Shown: positions 6,104 through 12,692 of the stretch, one piece after another
Position numbering within the stretch: position 1 is the first letter of the stretch
Layout of the letters: every line of letters starts with the position of its first letter
From: SFHK01 sp963618055
Lineage (GTDB): Bacteria; Bacillota; Clostridia; Christensenellales; Aristaeellaceae
Direction of reading: 5' to 3'
Length of the DNA stretch: 19,417 nucleotides
NCBI GenBank assembly: GCA_963618055.1
Contig: CAVERI010000052.1
Coordinates: 1-19,417 of the forward strand
Translations under genes and position numbers: made by a program
Notes under the pieces: model-generated
What the model saw: the letters and a program-made list of their open reading frames with translations, nothing else
Databases searched by the model: none
Told to the model about the DNA's origin: nothing

Positions 6104-8371
6104 TCAGGCATCCGGCAATCCCTGCGAGATGTGGCCGTCCGCGTGGAGCCAGCCGGAGCGGAGGACTTGGGTTACGGTCTGGTTCGCGAAGTGGACGGTT
6201 ACGCGGGCTTCGTAGGGAAGGGAGACGTGGAGCGCGCGCACGCAGGCTTCCCGCGGCGTGAAGTGGATTTCCGTCTCAGCCGCGCGGGCGGTTCCGTTAT
6301 AGGTCTGAAGCGCGCCGTCCGCTTCGCAGAGGTATCCGTAGGCGAGCGCGACCTCCGCCAGCGCTTTGAAGCACTCGTGAACGTCGTTATCGCAGCAGCC
6401 GCCCTGGTCGGTGTCGAATTCCGGGTGCGTTCCCAGATAGCCGAACACGGGCGTGTTTTCCGGCGCGCGGTACCAGCCGCTGATCATGTCCACGTAGGTT
6501 TCGCCGAAGGTCTCGCGGGTGAGGAAGCCCTCGCCGTTTTCGCCGGGCTTCCAGAAGCCCGCGTGGATGCAGGGATCCGGCACGAACGCCCATCTCAGAT
6601 GGCCGTCCAGATCGATCAGCTGGGCGCAGCTGCCCAGCGTTTCCATCGCGTCGACCAGATATTCGCGCTTGCCGGTCAGAAGATACAGATACCACACGCC
6701 GTAAATCTTCCAGCCGCTCCAGCCGTGCGGCGAGTTGATCATGTTGGCGGGAATCAGCACGTCGTACTGGGCTTCCCAGAAGCGAAGCGTCGTGTTCCGG
6801 CTTCGCGCGTCCACGCTGTTCAGGCGCTCAAGGCAGCGGTGCTTGGACAGCATCGCCTCGGCGGCCTCGATATAGGGCGCGCGCTCGTCCTCCGGAACGA
6901 GCAGACCCATCATGGCAATCTGCGTAACGGCGCAGGAGATCATGCCGTCCTCGAAGGTGTGCTCGCCCTCCGTGCCGATGTTGTCGCGGTTTCGCACCAG
7001 CTCGTCAATCGCGCGTCTCGCGGCGCGATAGTGCTTTTCGGCGCGGCTCGCGAAGCCCGGCTGATCCTTTTCGGCCAGCCACAGTTCCAGAATGCTCTTT
7101 GCGATATAGATGACGCAGGTATAATGCGTGCCGCCGTAGGAGAAGAACACGCCGTCCTCGTTCTGGCATTTGTCAATGAGGAAGTCGGCGAAGCGCGCGC
7201 CCGTTTCCAGCCACGAGGGGTCGCGCGTGGCCTGCCACGCGTCGGCGCAAAGGCTGACGAGCGTCGCGGTGTTCTGAATGCGCCCGGCGATGCGCGTCGG
7301 CTCGCCTGTTTCCGCGTTGAACGCCAGCGGCAGCAGCGCTTCGAAGCGCCTGAGCAGCGGCTCGTCCAGCTCGGCGCAGGGGAAGAAGCGCGCGGCCTCG
7401 AAGGCGGAAAACAGCCCGTACCACGACTCGCAGTGCGAGCCGGTCTTCTGCGGCATGTCCAGCGCCGCCCTGCGCGCGGCCTTCAGATAGAACGACCAGT
7501 CCCTGCGGCGGTAGAAAATCAGCTCGCTTTCGTGTCCCGCCGCGGCGGCGCGCAAGGTATGGCAGCCCTCCGCGCCCGCTCCGGCCAGCGCGGCGCGCCA
7601 CGCGCCCGGCTCCGTCTGCACGGCTTCGCCCTCGGAAAGAACGGGCTTCTCCGGACTGTAGATGGTGACGAAGGCGCGCTCGTCCCCTTCGAGAATCAGC
7701 CGCTCGGCGCAAAGCATCGGCGCGCGGCACAGCGTTGACGCGGCGCGCATCAGCGCGTCCAGATCGGGCGCGTCGAACAGGTCGATCGTCCAGTTCTTCT
7801 CCTCGCCGGGGCGAATGGACTCGACGGACGGATGCCGCCCGGGCTGCTTCTCAATGGAAAGCAGATCCAGCCGCGCCGTATAGATGCGGTGGCCGCCGTC
7901 GCAGAAGAAGCGGTTGTATTCCAGCGCCCACGAGGGAATCGGGTCGGGGCACGCGATGCCCAGAATCGCGCCCAGCGGCGAGCGGAAATAGCCCCAAAAG
8001 TGCGTTTTCTCGCAGCGGAGCAGGGTCGGGAACACCTGCCGGTTCCAGTCCGGATAGCGCTCCATATAGCAGTCTATACCCAGACTGAGCGAAACGCGGT
8101 CTGGCCGGAAGGTCTGGGAGCTTCGGTTGACCATGCGCACGCGGATTCGCGCGCCGTCCGCGGTTTCCTCCACGCGCGTGTACATGCAGACGCCCCAATA
8201 GTACACGCCGCGCCAGCCGTCCTCCTCCCACGTGTGGTCGCCGACGCTTTCCCTGCCGGCGTAAACGATGTGCAGAACCGGCCCGGCGTGCTCGGGCTCG
8301 GAGCGGAAGGGATAGGTGCGCCCGTTTGCGCAGATCGATTGAAGAATGCCGTTTTGCGATACGATGCTCAT
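6104..8371 (-). CDS. Putative cytoplasmic six-hairpin (alpha/alpha)6 glycosidase-like protein
   Basis: A 755-residue protein without signal peptide or membrane segments. The first ~300 residues look like a beta-sandwich. The middle (about 310-690) is rich in paired amphipathic helices and aromatic motifs (HYTCVIYIAKSILELWLAEK; HGWSGWKIYGVWYLYLL; NDVHECFKALAEVALAYGYL), the look of six-hairpin glycosidases. A short beta domain closes it. A vicinal cysteine pair (Cys659-Cys660, in QGGCCDNDVHE) and Cys480 in FEDGMISC recall the cysteine/zinc chemistry of GH127, but the diagnostic GH127 motifs are not seen, so the family is open. The frame continues 49 codons upstream. The ATG at 8371 is preferred because GGAGG lies ten bases before it and the promoter at 8408-8436 excludes the longer start. 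It probably acts on imported oligosaccharides. Confidence 0.6.
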   Translation of the reverse strand: MSIVSQNGILQSICANGRTYPFRSEPEHAGPVLHIVYAGRESVGDHTWEEDGWRGVYYWGVCMYTRVEETADGARIRVRMVNRSSQTFRPDRVSLSLGIDCYMERYPDWNRQVFPTLLRCEKTHFWGYFRSPLGAILGIACPDPIPSWALEYNRFFCDGGHRIYTARLDLLSIEKQPGRHPSVESIRPGEEKNWTIDLFDAPDLDALMRAASTLCRAPMLCAERLILEGDERAFVTIYSPEKPVLSEGEAVQTEPGAWRAALAGAGAEGCHTLRAAAAGHESELIFYRRRDWSFYLKAARRAALDMPQKTGSHCESWYGLFSAFEAARFFPCAELDEPLLRRFEALLPLAFNAETGEPTRIAGRIQNTATLVSLCADAWQATRDPSWLETGARFADFLIDKCQNEDGVFFSYGGTHYTCVIYIAKSILELWLAEKDQPGFASRAEKHYRAARRAIDELVRNRDNIGTEGEHTFEDGMISCAVTQIAMMGLLVPEDERAPYIEAAEAMLSKHRCLERLNSVDARSRNTTLRFWEAQYDVLIPANMINSPHGWSGWKIYGVWYLYLLTGKREYLVDAMETLGSCAQLIDLDGHLRWAFVPDPCIHAGFWKPGENGEGFLTRETFGETYVDMISGWYRAPENTPVFGYLGTHPEFDTDQGGCCDNDVHECFKALAEVALAYGYLCEADGALQTYNGTARAAETEIHFTPREACVRALHVSLPYEARVTVHFANQTVTQVLRSGWLHADGHISQGLPDA

Positions 8372-8407
8372 GCTGTGCCTGCCTCCGTGCGGATGCGTTT
8401 TTGCTTC

Positions 8408-8436
8408 ATGATAGCACAAAGGCGGCACGCTGGCAA
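8408..8436 (-). promoter_or_regulatory. Promoter of the glycosidase-like gene
   Basis: On the minus strand: TTGCCA (8436 to 8431), a 17-bp spacer and TATCAT (8413 to 8408). It is divergent from the DUF4317 promoter, whose -35 box starts 34 bp away. Confidence 0.62.
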
Positions 8437-8469
8437 CGTTTTGCCGAAGGAAATTTGCCGCTTCCGCGC

Positions 8470-8498
8470 TTGACGCGCGCGCGGCGACGCGGTATGAT
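8470..8498 (+). promoter_or_regulatory. Promoter of the DUF4317/DUF1294 operon
   Basis: TTGACG (8470-8475), a 17-bp spacer and TATGAT (8493-8498). The start codon of the DUF4317 gene is 44 bases downstream of the -10 box. Confidence 0.78.
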
Positions 8499-8541
8499 AT
8501 AGAGGGAAGCATTCCCAATACGCATTCATGAGGACATTGAA

Positions 8542-9672
8542 ATGAACAAAAAAGACATTGCGCAGATTCGCCGCCGCCTGAACCCGGAGAGCCAGAACCC
8601 TGTGGTCATCTGCGGCTGCTATGTAAACGGCCAGAAGAACGTGGTTTCCGCGTTCCGGCGCTCGCTGATCTCGCTTCCGCAGAGCGAAAGCGAAAAGTAC
8701 ATGCAGATTTTCCGCCGCTCGCTGTCCGGCGACGTGGGGCGGAACCTCGTGCCGCTGACCTTCCCCACCGACGAGGTGATGGACGGCGCGGCGCACGCGC
8801 GCCTGACCCGTCTCAACCAGACGGCGCTGGATGACGACGAAGCGCTGAACGCGTTTTTCGACGCGATTATCGCCGGAACGCGCATCGAGGGCAACTTCCT
8901 GATTCTCGTTCTGCACGACACCTACGACGTGCCGTTCAAAACCTCGATGGACGACGAAGCCGCGGGCGCGGAGAGCGAAAGCGTGTTCAGCTACATGCTG
9001 TGCGCGGTATGCCCGGTGAAGCAGACCAAGCCGTGCCTGAGCTATTCCGCCAGCGAAAACGATTTCCACGCGCTCGACCCGGACTGGGTGGTCGCGTCGC
9101 CGGACATGGGCTTCCTGTTCCCCGCCTTTGAGGACGGCGGAGCGAACATCCACTCCGCGCTGTTCTACACCCGCGACCTCGCCGAAAGCCACGACGATTT
9201 CGTCGCCGCCGCGCTGAACGCCGGCGCGTTCGCGCCCGCCGCGGAGCAGAAGGAGACCTTCAAGACCGTGCTCAAGGAAGCGCTGGAGGACGAATGCAGC
9301 TTCGAGGTCGTCGAGGCCGTGAACGAGCACATCGTCAGCCGTCTGGAGGAACAGAAGCAGGACAAGGAGGCCGAGCCCGCCCGCATCGGCAAGCGCGAGG
9401 TGGAAAAGGTCTTAACCGATCTTGGCGTATCCCCGGAGCGCACGCAGAGCTTCTCCGAGCGCTTCGACGAGGAATTCGGCCTTGGAAACGACCTGCCCGC
9501 CGCCGGAATCGCCGACGACAAGCAGATGGAGCTGCGCACGGGCGAGGTCACGATCAAGGTGAACCCCGGCTGCGCGGGACTCGTGGAAACCCGCACGATC
9601 GACGGCGTGAAGTACATCCTCATCCGCGCGGACGAGGGCGTGTGCGTGAACGGCGTGAACGTGGACATCTGA
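8542..9672 (+). CDS. DUF4317 family protein
   Basis: A 376-residue cytoplasmic protein matching the DUF4317 family of Bacillota, whose function is unknown. The family N-terminus is clear: MNKKDIAQIRRRLNPES, then GCYVNGQKNVVSAFRRSLISLP and EKYMQIFRRSLSG. The central part is a mixed alpha/beta domain with an acidic tail. Residues ~300-330 form a helical segment (EVEKVLTDLGVSPERTQSF) and the C-terminus ends in short beta strands (GEVTIKVNPGCAGLVETRTI). The length is usual for the family. The site TGAGGA (8529-8534) is seven bases before the ATG. It is followed 24 bases later by the DUF1294 gene in the same unit. I can assign family only. Confidence 0.9.
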   Translation: MNKKDIAQIRRRLNPESQNPVVICGCYVNGQKNVVSAFRRSLISLPQSESEKYMQIFRRSLSGDVGRNLVPLTFPTDEVMDGAAHARLTRLNQTALDDDEALNAFFDAIIAGTRIEGNFLILVLHDTYDVPFKTSMDDEAAGAESESVFSYMLCAVCPVKQTKPCLSYSASENDFHALDPDWVVASPDMGFLFPAFEDGGANIHSALFYTRDLAESHDDFVAAALNAGAFAPAAEQKETFKTVLKEALEDECSFEVVEAVNEHIVSRLEEQKQDKEAEPARIGKREVEKVLTDLGVSPERTQSFSERFDEEFGLGNDLPAAGIADDKQMELRTGEVTIKVNPGCAGLVETRTIDGVKYILIRADEGVCVNGVNVDI

Positions 9673-9696
9673 TATACGAAAGCGGGAGGAATGCGC

Positions 9697-9975
9697 ATGA
9701 ATACCCTGTTTACCGCCTGTCTGGCCGCGGAGATCCTGATGAGCCTTGTGAGCTTCTGCGTGTACGCCTACGATAAGCGTCAGGCCAAAACCGGCGGCTG
9801 GCGCGTTCCGGAGCGCACGCTGCTTCTGCTCGCCCTCGCCTTCGGCGCGCCCGGCGCGCTGGCGGGCATGCGCGTGATGCACCATAAAACGCTGAAAAAG
9901 CGCTTCACCGTGTCTGTCCCCGCCTTCCTCATCCTGCAGCTGGCGCTGCTGAGCTATCTCTTCGCGCAGATGTAA
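9697..9975 (+). CDS. DUF1294 family small membrane protein
   Basis: A 92-residue membrane protein of the DUF1294 family, function unknown. Three hydrophobic segments surround the conserved signature: the YDKRQA loop, the RVPERTLLLLALAFGAPGAL segment, then GMRVMHHKTLKKRF. These match the family pattern YDK..A...R.PE..L and G(M)..HKT.K..F. An ATG at 9691 is in frame but touches the GGGAGGA site (9684-9690). The ATG at 9697 has a normal seven-base gap and is chosen. It lies downstream of the DUF4317 gene and ahead of a hairpin, so the two form an operon. Confidence 0.88.
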   Translation: MNTLFTACLAAEILMSLVSFCVYAYDKRQAKTGGWRVPERTLLLLALAFGAPGALAGMRVMHHKTLKKRFTVSVPAFLILQLALLSYLFAQM

Positions 9976-9988
9976 ACCCAACCAGTTT

Positions 9989-10024
9989 ACGGCGGCATGA
10001 CCCGATGGTCACGCCGCCGTTTCT
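9989..10024 (+). terminator. Hairpin terminator after the DUF1294 gene
   Basis: The arms ACGGCGGC (9989-9996) and GCCGCCGT (10013-10020) pair. After one A/C mismatch, TGACC (9998-10002) pairs with GGTCA (10007-10011) around a CGAT tetraloop. The T-tract is short (TTTCTC), so termination may be partial. It begins 13 bases after the DUF1294 stop. Confidence 0.7.
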
Positions 10025-10043
10025 CATCCAAACGCGTCAATTT

Positions 10044-10120
10044 CGGAAAAATGTGATTTTTGAGCCGGAATTTCTCGGAAAAATGTGTTTTTTCACCCTG
10101 TTTTTTCCCGGAAAAATGTG
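10044..10120. repeat. Three direct repeats of CGGAAAAATGTG in an AT-rich gap
   Basis: CGGAAAAATGTG occurs perfectly three times, at 10044-10055, 10076-10087 and 10109-10120, so the start-to-start spacing is 32 and 33 bp. Each copy is followed by a T-rich run (ATTTTT, TTTTTT, TTTGAT). Copy 1 makes the dyad AAAAAT-GTG-ATTTTT, and copy 3 sits in TTTTTCC-C-GGAAAAA. The block is strikingly AT-rich for this genome. It lies between the 3' ends of two convergent genes and ends five bases from the VanZ stop codon. An open frame crosses it (10005-10223), but it has no ribosome site and runs antisense through VanZ, so I do not call it a gene. Confidence 0.8.
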
Positions 10121-10125
10121 TTTGA

Positions 10126-10608
10126 TCAATGATAGAGGTACGCCACGACGGCGAAGGCGATTGCGCCGGGGATGGCGAGAAGGCTCAGGACTGGGCGCGT
10201 GCGCGTTTTCAGGATGCGCTTGAGAAGCAAAAACAGCAGGATGCCGATCACGCCGCCCAGCGTATTATTGATCGCGTCCATAAGGTCGCAGGTGCCGATT
10301 TTCAGGATATACTGCGCAATCTCGAAGGCAAGGCTGGTCGCGCAGCACAGAAGCGCCTTCGGCCACGCCCGTTCGTTCGAGGACAGCAGCATGAGAAACA
10401 GCCCCAGCGGCACGAACACGCCGATGTTCAAAAGCGATTCCGCGCCGTTGAAATACAATTCCCACGAAATTCCGCGCGGAAGATCGGGCATGCCGAAGCG
10501 AATCAGCTGCTGAAGGTACAAGCCTCCCTTAAACAGAACCAGCCACACCATGGCCAGCATATACACCGAAAAAGAAGCGACAGCCGAAATTTTATAAATT
10601 TGTCGCAT
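10126..10608 (-). CDS. VanZ family membrane protein
   Basis: A 160-residue polytopic membrane protein of the VanZ-like family. VanZ itself raises teicoplanin resistance by an unknown mechanism, but most chromosomal homologues have no proven role. The family signature is present: the NIGVFVPLGLFL segment (61-72), FEIAQYIL (95-102) and DLMDAINNTLGGVIG (108-122), with Asp108, Asp111, Asn115 and two glycines. Hydrophobic segments lie at about 10-27, 61-75, 86-102, 113-130 and 138-158. The frame is open further upstream into the tetR gene. The ATG at 10608 has AGAGGA seven bases before it and is chosen. It starts 14 bases after the TetR stop, so the two are co-transcribed. Confidence 0.9.
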   Translation of the reverse strand: MRQIYKISAVASFSVYMLAMVWLVLFKGGLYLQQLIRFGMPDLPRGISWELYFNGAESLLNIGVFVPLGLFLMLLSSNERAWPKALLCCATSLAFEIAQYILKIGTCDLMDAINNTLGGVIGILLFLLLKRILKTRTRPVLSLLAIPGAIAFAVVAYLYH

Positions 10609-10622
10609 GCTTTTTTCCTCTC

Positions 10623-11180
10623 TCACTCCCTGCGGCAGCGGGCGATCATTTCCTCGATGGTGCCCTTGCGCAGCTCGCACAGGCGCAGGAGCGTGTTTTC
10701 GAAATCGTCGTTCAGGCCGTTGTTCATCCAGTCAATCAGAAGGCCGAAGGCCTGACATTTATAGGTGATAACCAGCGCTTCAAGGTCTTCCTTGACGATC
10801 GAAAGCTCGCCGAAGGCCGTGCGCAGGTAGGTGCGCACTACGTATTCGCACAGGCGCATCAGCGACCGCTCCATAATCTCGCGGTTCACGGAATTGTGAA
10901 TGTGCAGCATGGCGCGCCGGTTTTTGAGAATATACTGAACGCCGATGGTCAGGCATTCCTCAAACGACGAAATGTCGGGATGCCCGGAGATGACGCGGTC
11001 GGTCTCCTCCTTGACAATCGCCTCGAGCAGCGCGGGAATATCGGCGAAATGATAATAGAAGGTGTTGCGGTTGATGCCGCATTCGTCCACGATGTCCCGA
11101 ATCGTGATTTTGCCGAGCGGCTTTTCGTCAAGCAGCTTTAAGAAGGCCTCCATGATGGCCTTGCGGGTAAATGACGGCAT
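10623..11180 (-). CDS. TetR/AcrR family transcriptional regulator
   Basis: A 185-residue regulator. The N-terminal helix-turn-helix includes ITIRDIVDECGINRNTFYYH (25-44), a textbook TetR recognition region. The remainder is helical and resembles the TetR_C_7-like C-terminal domains of Bacillota (ILKNRRAMLHIHNS, LCEYVVRTYLRTAF). The ATG at 11180 has GAGGAGGG (11196 to 11189) eight bases upstream. An alternative start at 11234 would lie inside the promoter. It heads a two-gene unit with vanZ and probably represses it and itself. The inducer is unknown. It is not closely similar to the other TetR of this window (1566-2141). Confidence 0.92.
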   Translation of the reverse strand: MPSFTRKAIMEAFLKLLDEKPLGKITIRDIVDECGINRNTFYYHFADIPALLEAIVKEETDRVISGHPDISSFEECLTIGVQYILKNRRAMLHIHNSVNREIMERSLMRLCEYVVRTYLRTAFGELSIVKEDLEALVITYKCQAFGLLIDWMNNGLNDDFENTLLRLCELRKGTIEEMIARCRRE

Positions 11181-11205
11181 GGCGGTTTCCCTCCTCTCGA
11201 TCTTC

Positions 11206-11234
11206 AGTATACCGGAAAACTTAGGCAAAATCAA
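11206..11234 (-). promoter_or_regulatory. Promoter of the tetR-vanZ operon
   Basis: On the minus strand: TTGATT (11234 to 11229), a 17-bp spacer and TATACT (11211 to 11206). It decides the start of the regulator, because the upstream ATG at 11234 would not be transcribed. I see no convincing operator dyad here. Confidence 0.65.
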
Positions 11235-11265
11235 GCCGCGAAGGGGGAAGGATTTGTTGCGCGCG

Positions 11266-12024
11266 TCACGTGCGGCCGAGCCTGATCAGGAGCGCGTCCG
11301 GCAGGATGCGGCACAGGAAGCGATAGAAGCGGTAGAACGCCCGCGGCGTATACACGGCTTTCCGCGCCCTCGCCGCCTTCAGCGCGCCCAGAGAAACCTC
11401 GTCCACCGTTTCATAGGGAAGGCGCTCGAACATCTTGGAATGCCCCGCCACGCGGCCGAGGGTCAGAAACTCTGTGTTCATCGGCGCGGGACATACCGCC
11501 GTGCACGACCGCCCGGACGCGCACAGCTCGTCGTTCAGCGCGCGGGAGAAAAACGTCACATACGCCTTCGTGGCGCTGTATACGGCCATGTTCGGGTTGG
11601 GCGAGAACGACGCGATGGACGACGTGTTCAGAATCCGCGCCCCGCGCGGCATATAGGGCAGCGCGGCGCGCGTAAGCCGCGTGAGCGCGCGCACATTCAG
11701 ATCGACCGAGCGCAGCTGCTCGTCCTCGTTGGACTCCGCGAACGCGCCTAAAAAGCCGCAGCCCGCGTTGTTGATTAAAAGCTGTACCTCCGGCTTTTCC
11801 GCCTGCAGCCGCTCGATCAGCGAACGATAGCTTTCCTCATTCAATAGATCGCAGGGCACGGGAACCATCCGCGCCGCGTTCGTTTCCGCCGCCAGCGCCT
11901 CCAGACGCTCCATCCGGCGCGCGACGAGCCAGATTTCCTCAATTTCCGGGAACACCTCGTGAAGCTTCCCCGCAAACGCGCGCCCAAGCCCGGACGACGC
12001 GCCGGTCAGTATGGCAATTTTCAT
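11266..12024 (-). CDS. Short-chain dehydrogenase/reductase (SDR) family oxidoreductase
   Basis: A 252-residue classical SDR with a Rossmann fold, using NAD(H) or NADP(H). Residues seen: cofactor-binding TGASSGLG (7-14), structural NNAG (85-88), Asn110, and the catalytic Ser136, Tyr149 and Lys153 in YSATK. CPAPMNTEF (178-186) is the usual post-catalytic segment. Arg36-Arg37 after the second strand (LVARRMERLE) suggests NADP(H). The C-terminal 30 residues (YRFYRFLCRILPDALLIRL) are basic and hydrophobic and may touch the membrane, as in some lipid-acting SDRs. AGGAGGT (12040 to 12034) precedes the ATG by nine bases; an upstream in-frame extension is rejected on that ground. The gene is single, with its own promoter. 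The substrate is unknown. Confidence 0.9.
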   Translation of the reverse strand: MKIAILTGASSGLGRAFAGKLHEVFPEIEEIWLVARRMERLEALAAETNAARMVPVPCDLLNEESYRSLIERLQAEKPEVQLLINNAGCGFLGAFAESNEDEQLRSVDLNVRALTRLTRAALPYMPRGARILNTSSIASFSPNPNMAVYSATKAYVTFFSRALNDELCASGRSCTAVCPAPMNTEFLTLGRVAGHSKMFERLPYETVDEVSLGALKAARARKAVYTPRAFYRFYRFLCRILPDALLIRLGRT

Positions 12025-12061
12025 GCGCCGCAGACCTCCTTTTTTTCTCCGTGATACACAT

Positions 12062-12090
12062 ATTATACCGGCTTTTCCCGGCCTCCGCAA
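12062..12090 (-). promoter_or_regulatory. Promoter of the SDR gene
   Basis: On the minus strand: TTGCGG (12090 to 12085), a 17-bp spacer and a perfect TATAAT (12067 to 12062). Confidence 0.68.
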
Positions 12091-12162
12091 GAGGGCGCTT
12101 TTTCCTTTGCAGAGCCGCGCAGACAAGGGTACTCACAGCTTTTTATAGGTTTAGAGGCTTGC

Positions 12163-12630
12163 TCAGGCGGTGATCTGGACGGGCTCGCCCTTGCGGACGA
12201 GGGCGGCGAGGCGGTCGATGCTCTCGTTGGAGAGGGCGATACAGCCGGCCGTCCAGTCGCCGGACTTATGCTCCGGGTGCTCGCCGTGGATCATGACGAA
12301 GCCGCCCAGCGGCGTTTTCCACGGCGGGCGCAGGCCAAGCAGGCTTGCGGCGCAGATACGCAGGCGGGCAAGCGGGGAGATGGCAACCTCCCGGCGCGCG
12401 CGGCGCACGTCGGCGGGAGAGGGATAGCTCAAGCCCAGCGCCGTGTGAAAACGGCTCTGGCGGTTAATGGTGACGACGCGGTAGCGCCCCTCGGGCGTGC
12501 GCCCGTCGCCCTCTCTCATTTTGGGCCCATTCGGGCAGAACCCCAGCGAAACGGGACAGGAGAACACGGTCTCGCCGGTTTCGCCGTCTAAAAGCGTCAA
12601 GCGGCGCGCGGCTTTTTCAATCAAAATCAT
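12163..12630 (-). CDS. L,D-transpeptidase (YkuD) family protein
   Basis: A 155-residue protein consisting almost only of a YkuD catalytic domain. This fold makes 3-3 crosslinks in peptidoglycan or attaches proteins to it. Family motifs: PVSLGFCPNGPKMREGDGRT (26-45), FHTALGLSYPSP (61-72), His115 in MIHGEHPE, and the catalytic Cys130 in GDWTAGCIALSNESID. The usual S.GC is here TAGC. No signal peptide is visible, even if translation began at the upstream TTG (12666), which adds only a basic, non-hydrophobic stretch. That is unusual for a wall enzyme but common in this short subfamily, as I recall it. AGGA is seven bases before the ATG. It lies 62 bases downstream of the NodB-like gene, probably co-transcribed. 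Confidence 0.88.
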   Translation of the reverse strand: MILIEKAARRLTLLDGETGETVFSCPVSLGFCPNGPKMREGDGRTPEGRYRVVTINRQSRFHTALGLSYPSPADVRRARREVAISPLARLRICAASLLGLRPPWKTPLGGFVMIHGEHPEHKSGDWTAGCIALSNESIDRLAALVRKGEPVQITA

Positions 12631-12692
12631 CGTTTTGTCCTGTGCGCGGCGCGGGTCTCGCCGCAAGGGTCGAATGGTTTATCCGGCGAAGC

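Noticed and set aside
10005..10223. Open frame crossing the AT-rich repeats, with repeated GKMC-like segments in translation
   Set aside because: It has no ribosome site, its start lies inside the terminator hairpin, and it continues antisense into vanZ. The protein-level repetition only mirrors the DNA repeats.
12127..12162. Terminator after the L,D-transpeptidase gene
   Set aside because: The stretch holds AT-rich sequence, but I find no stable hairpin on either strand.
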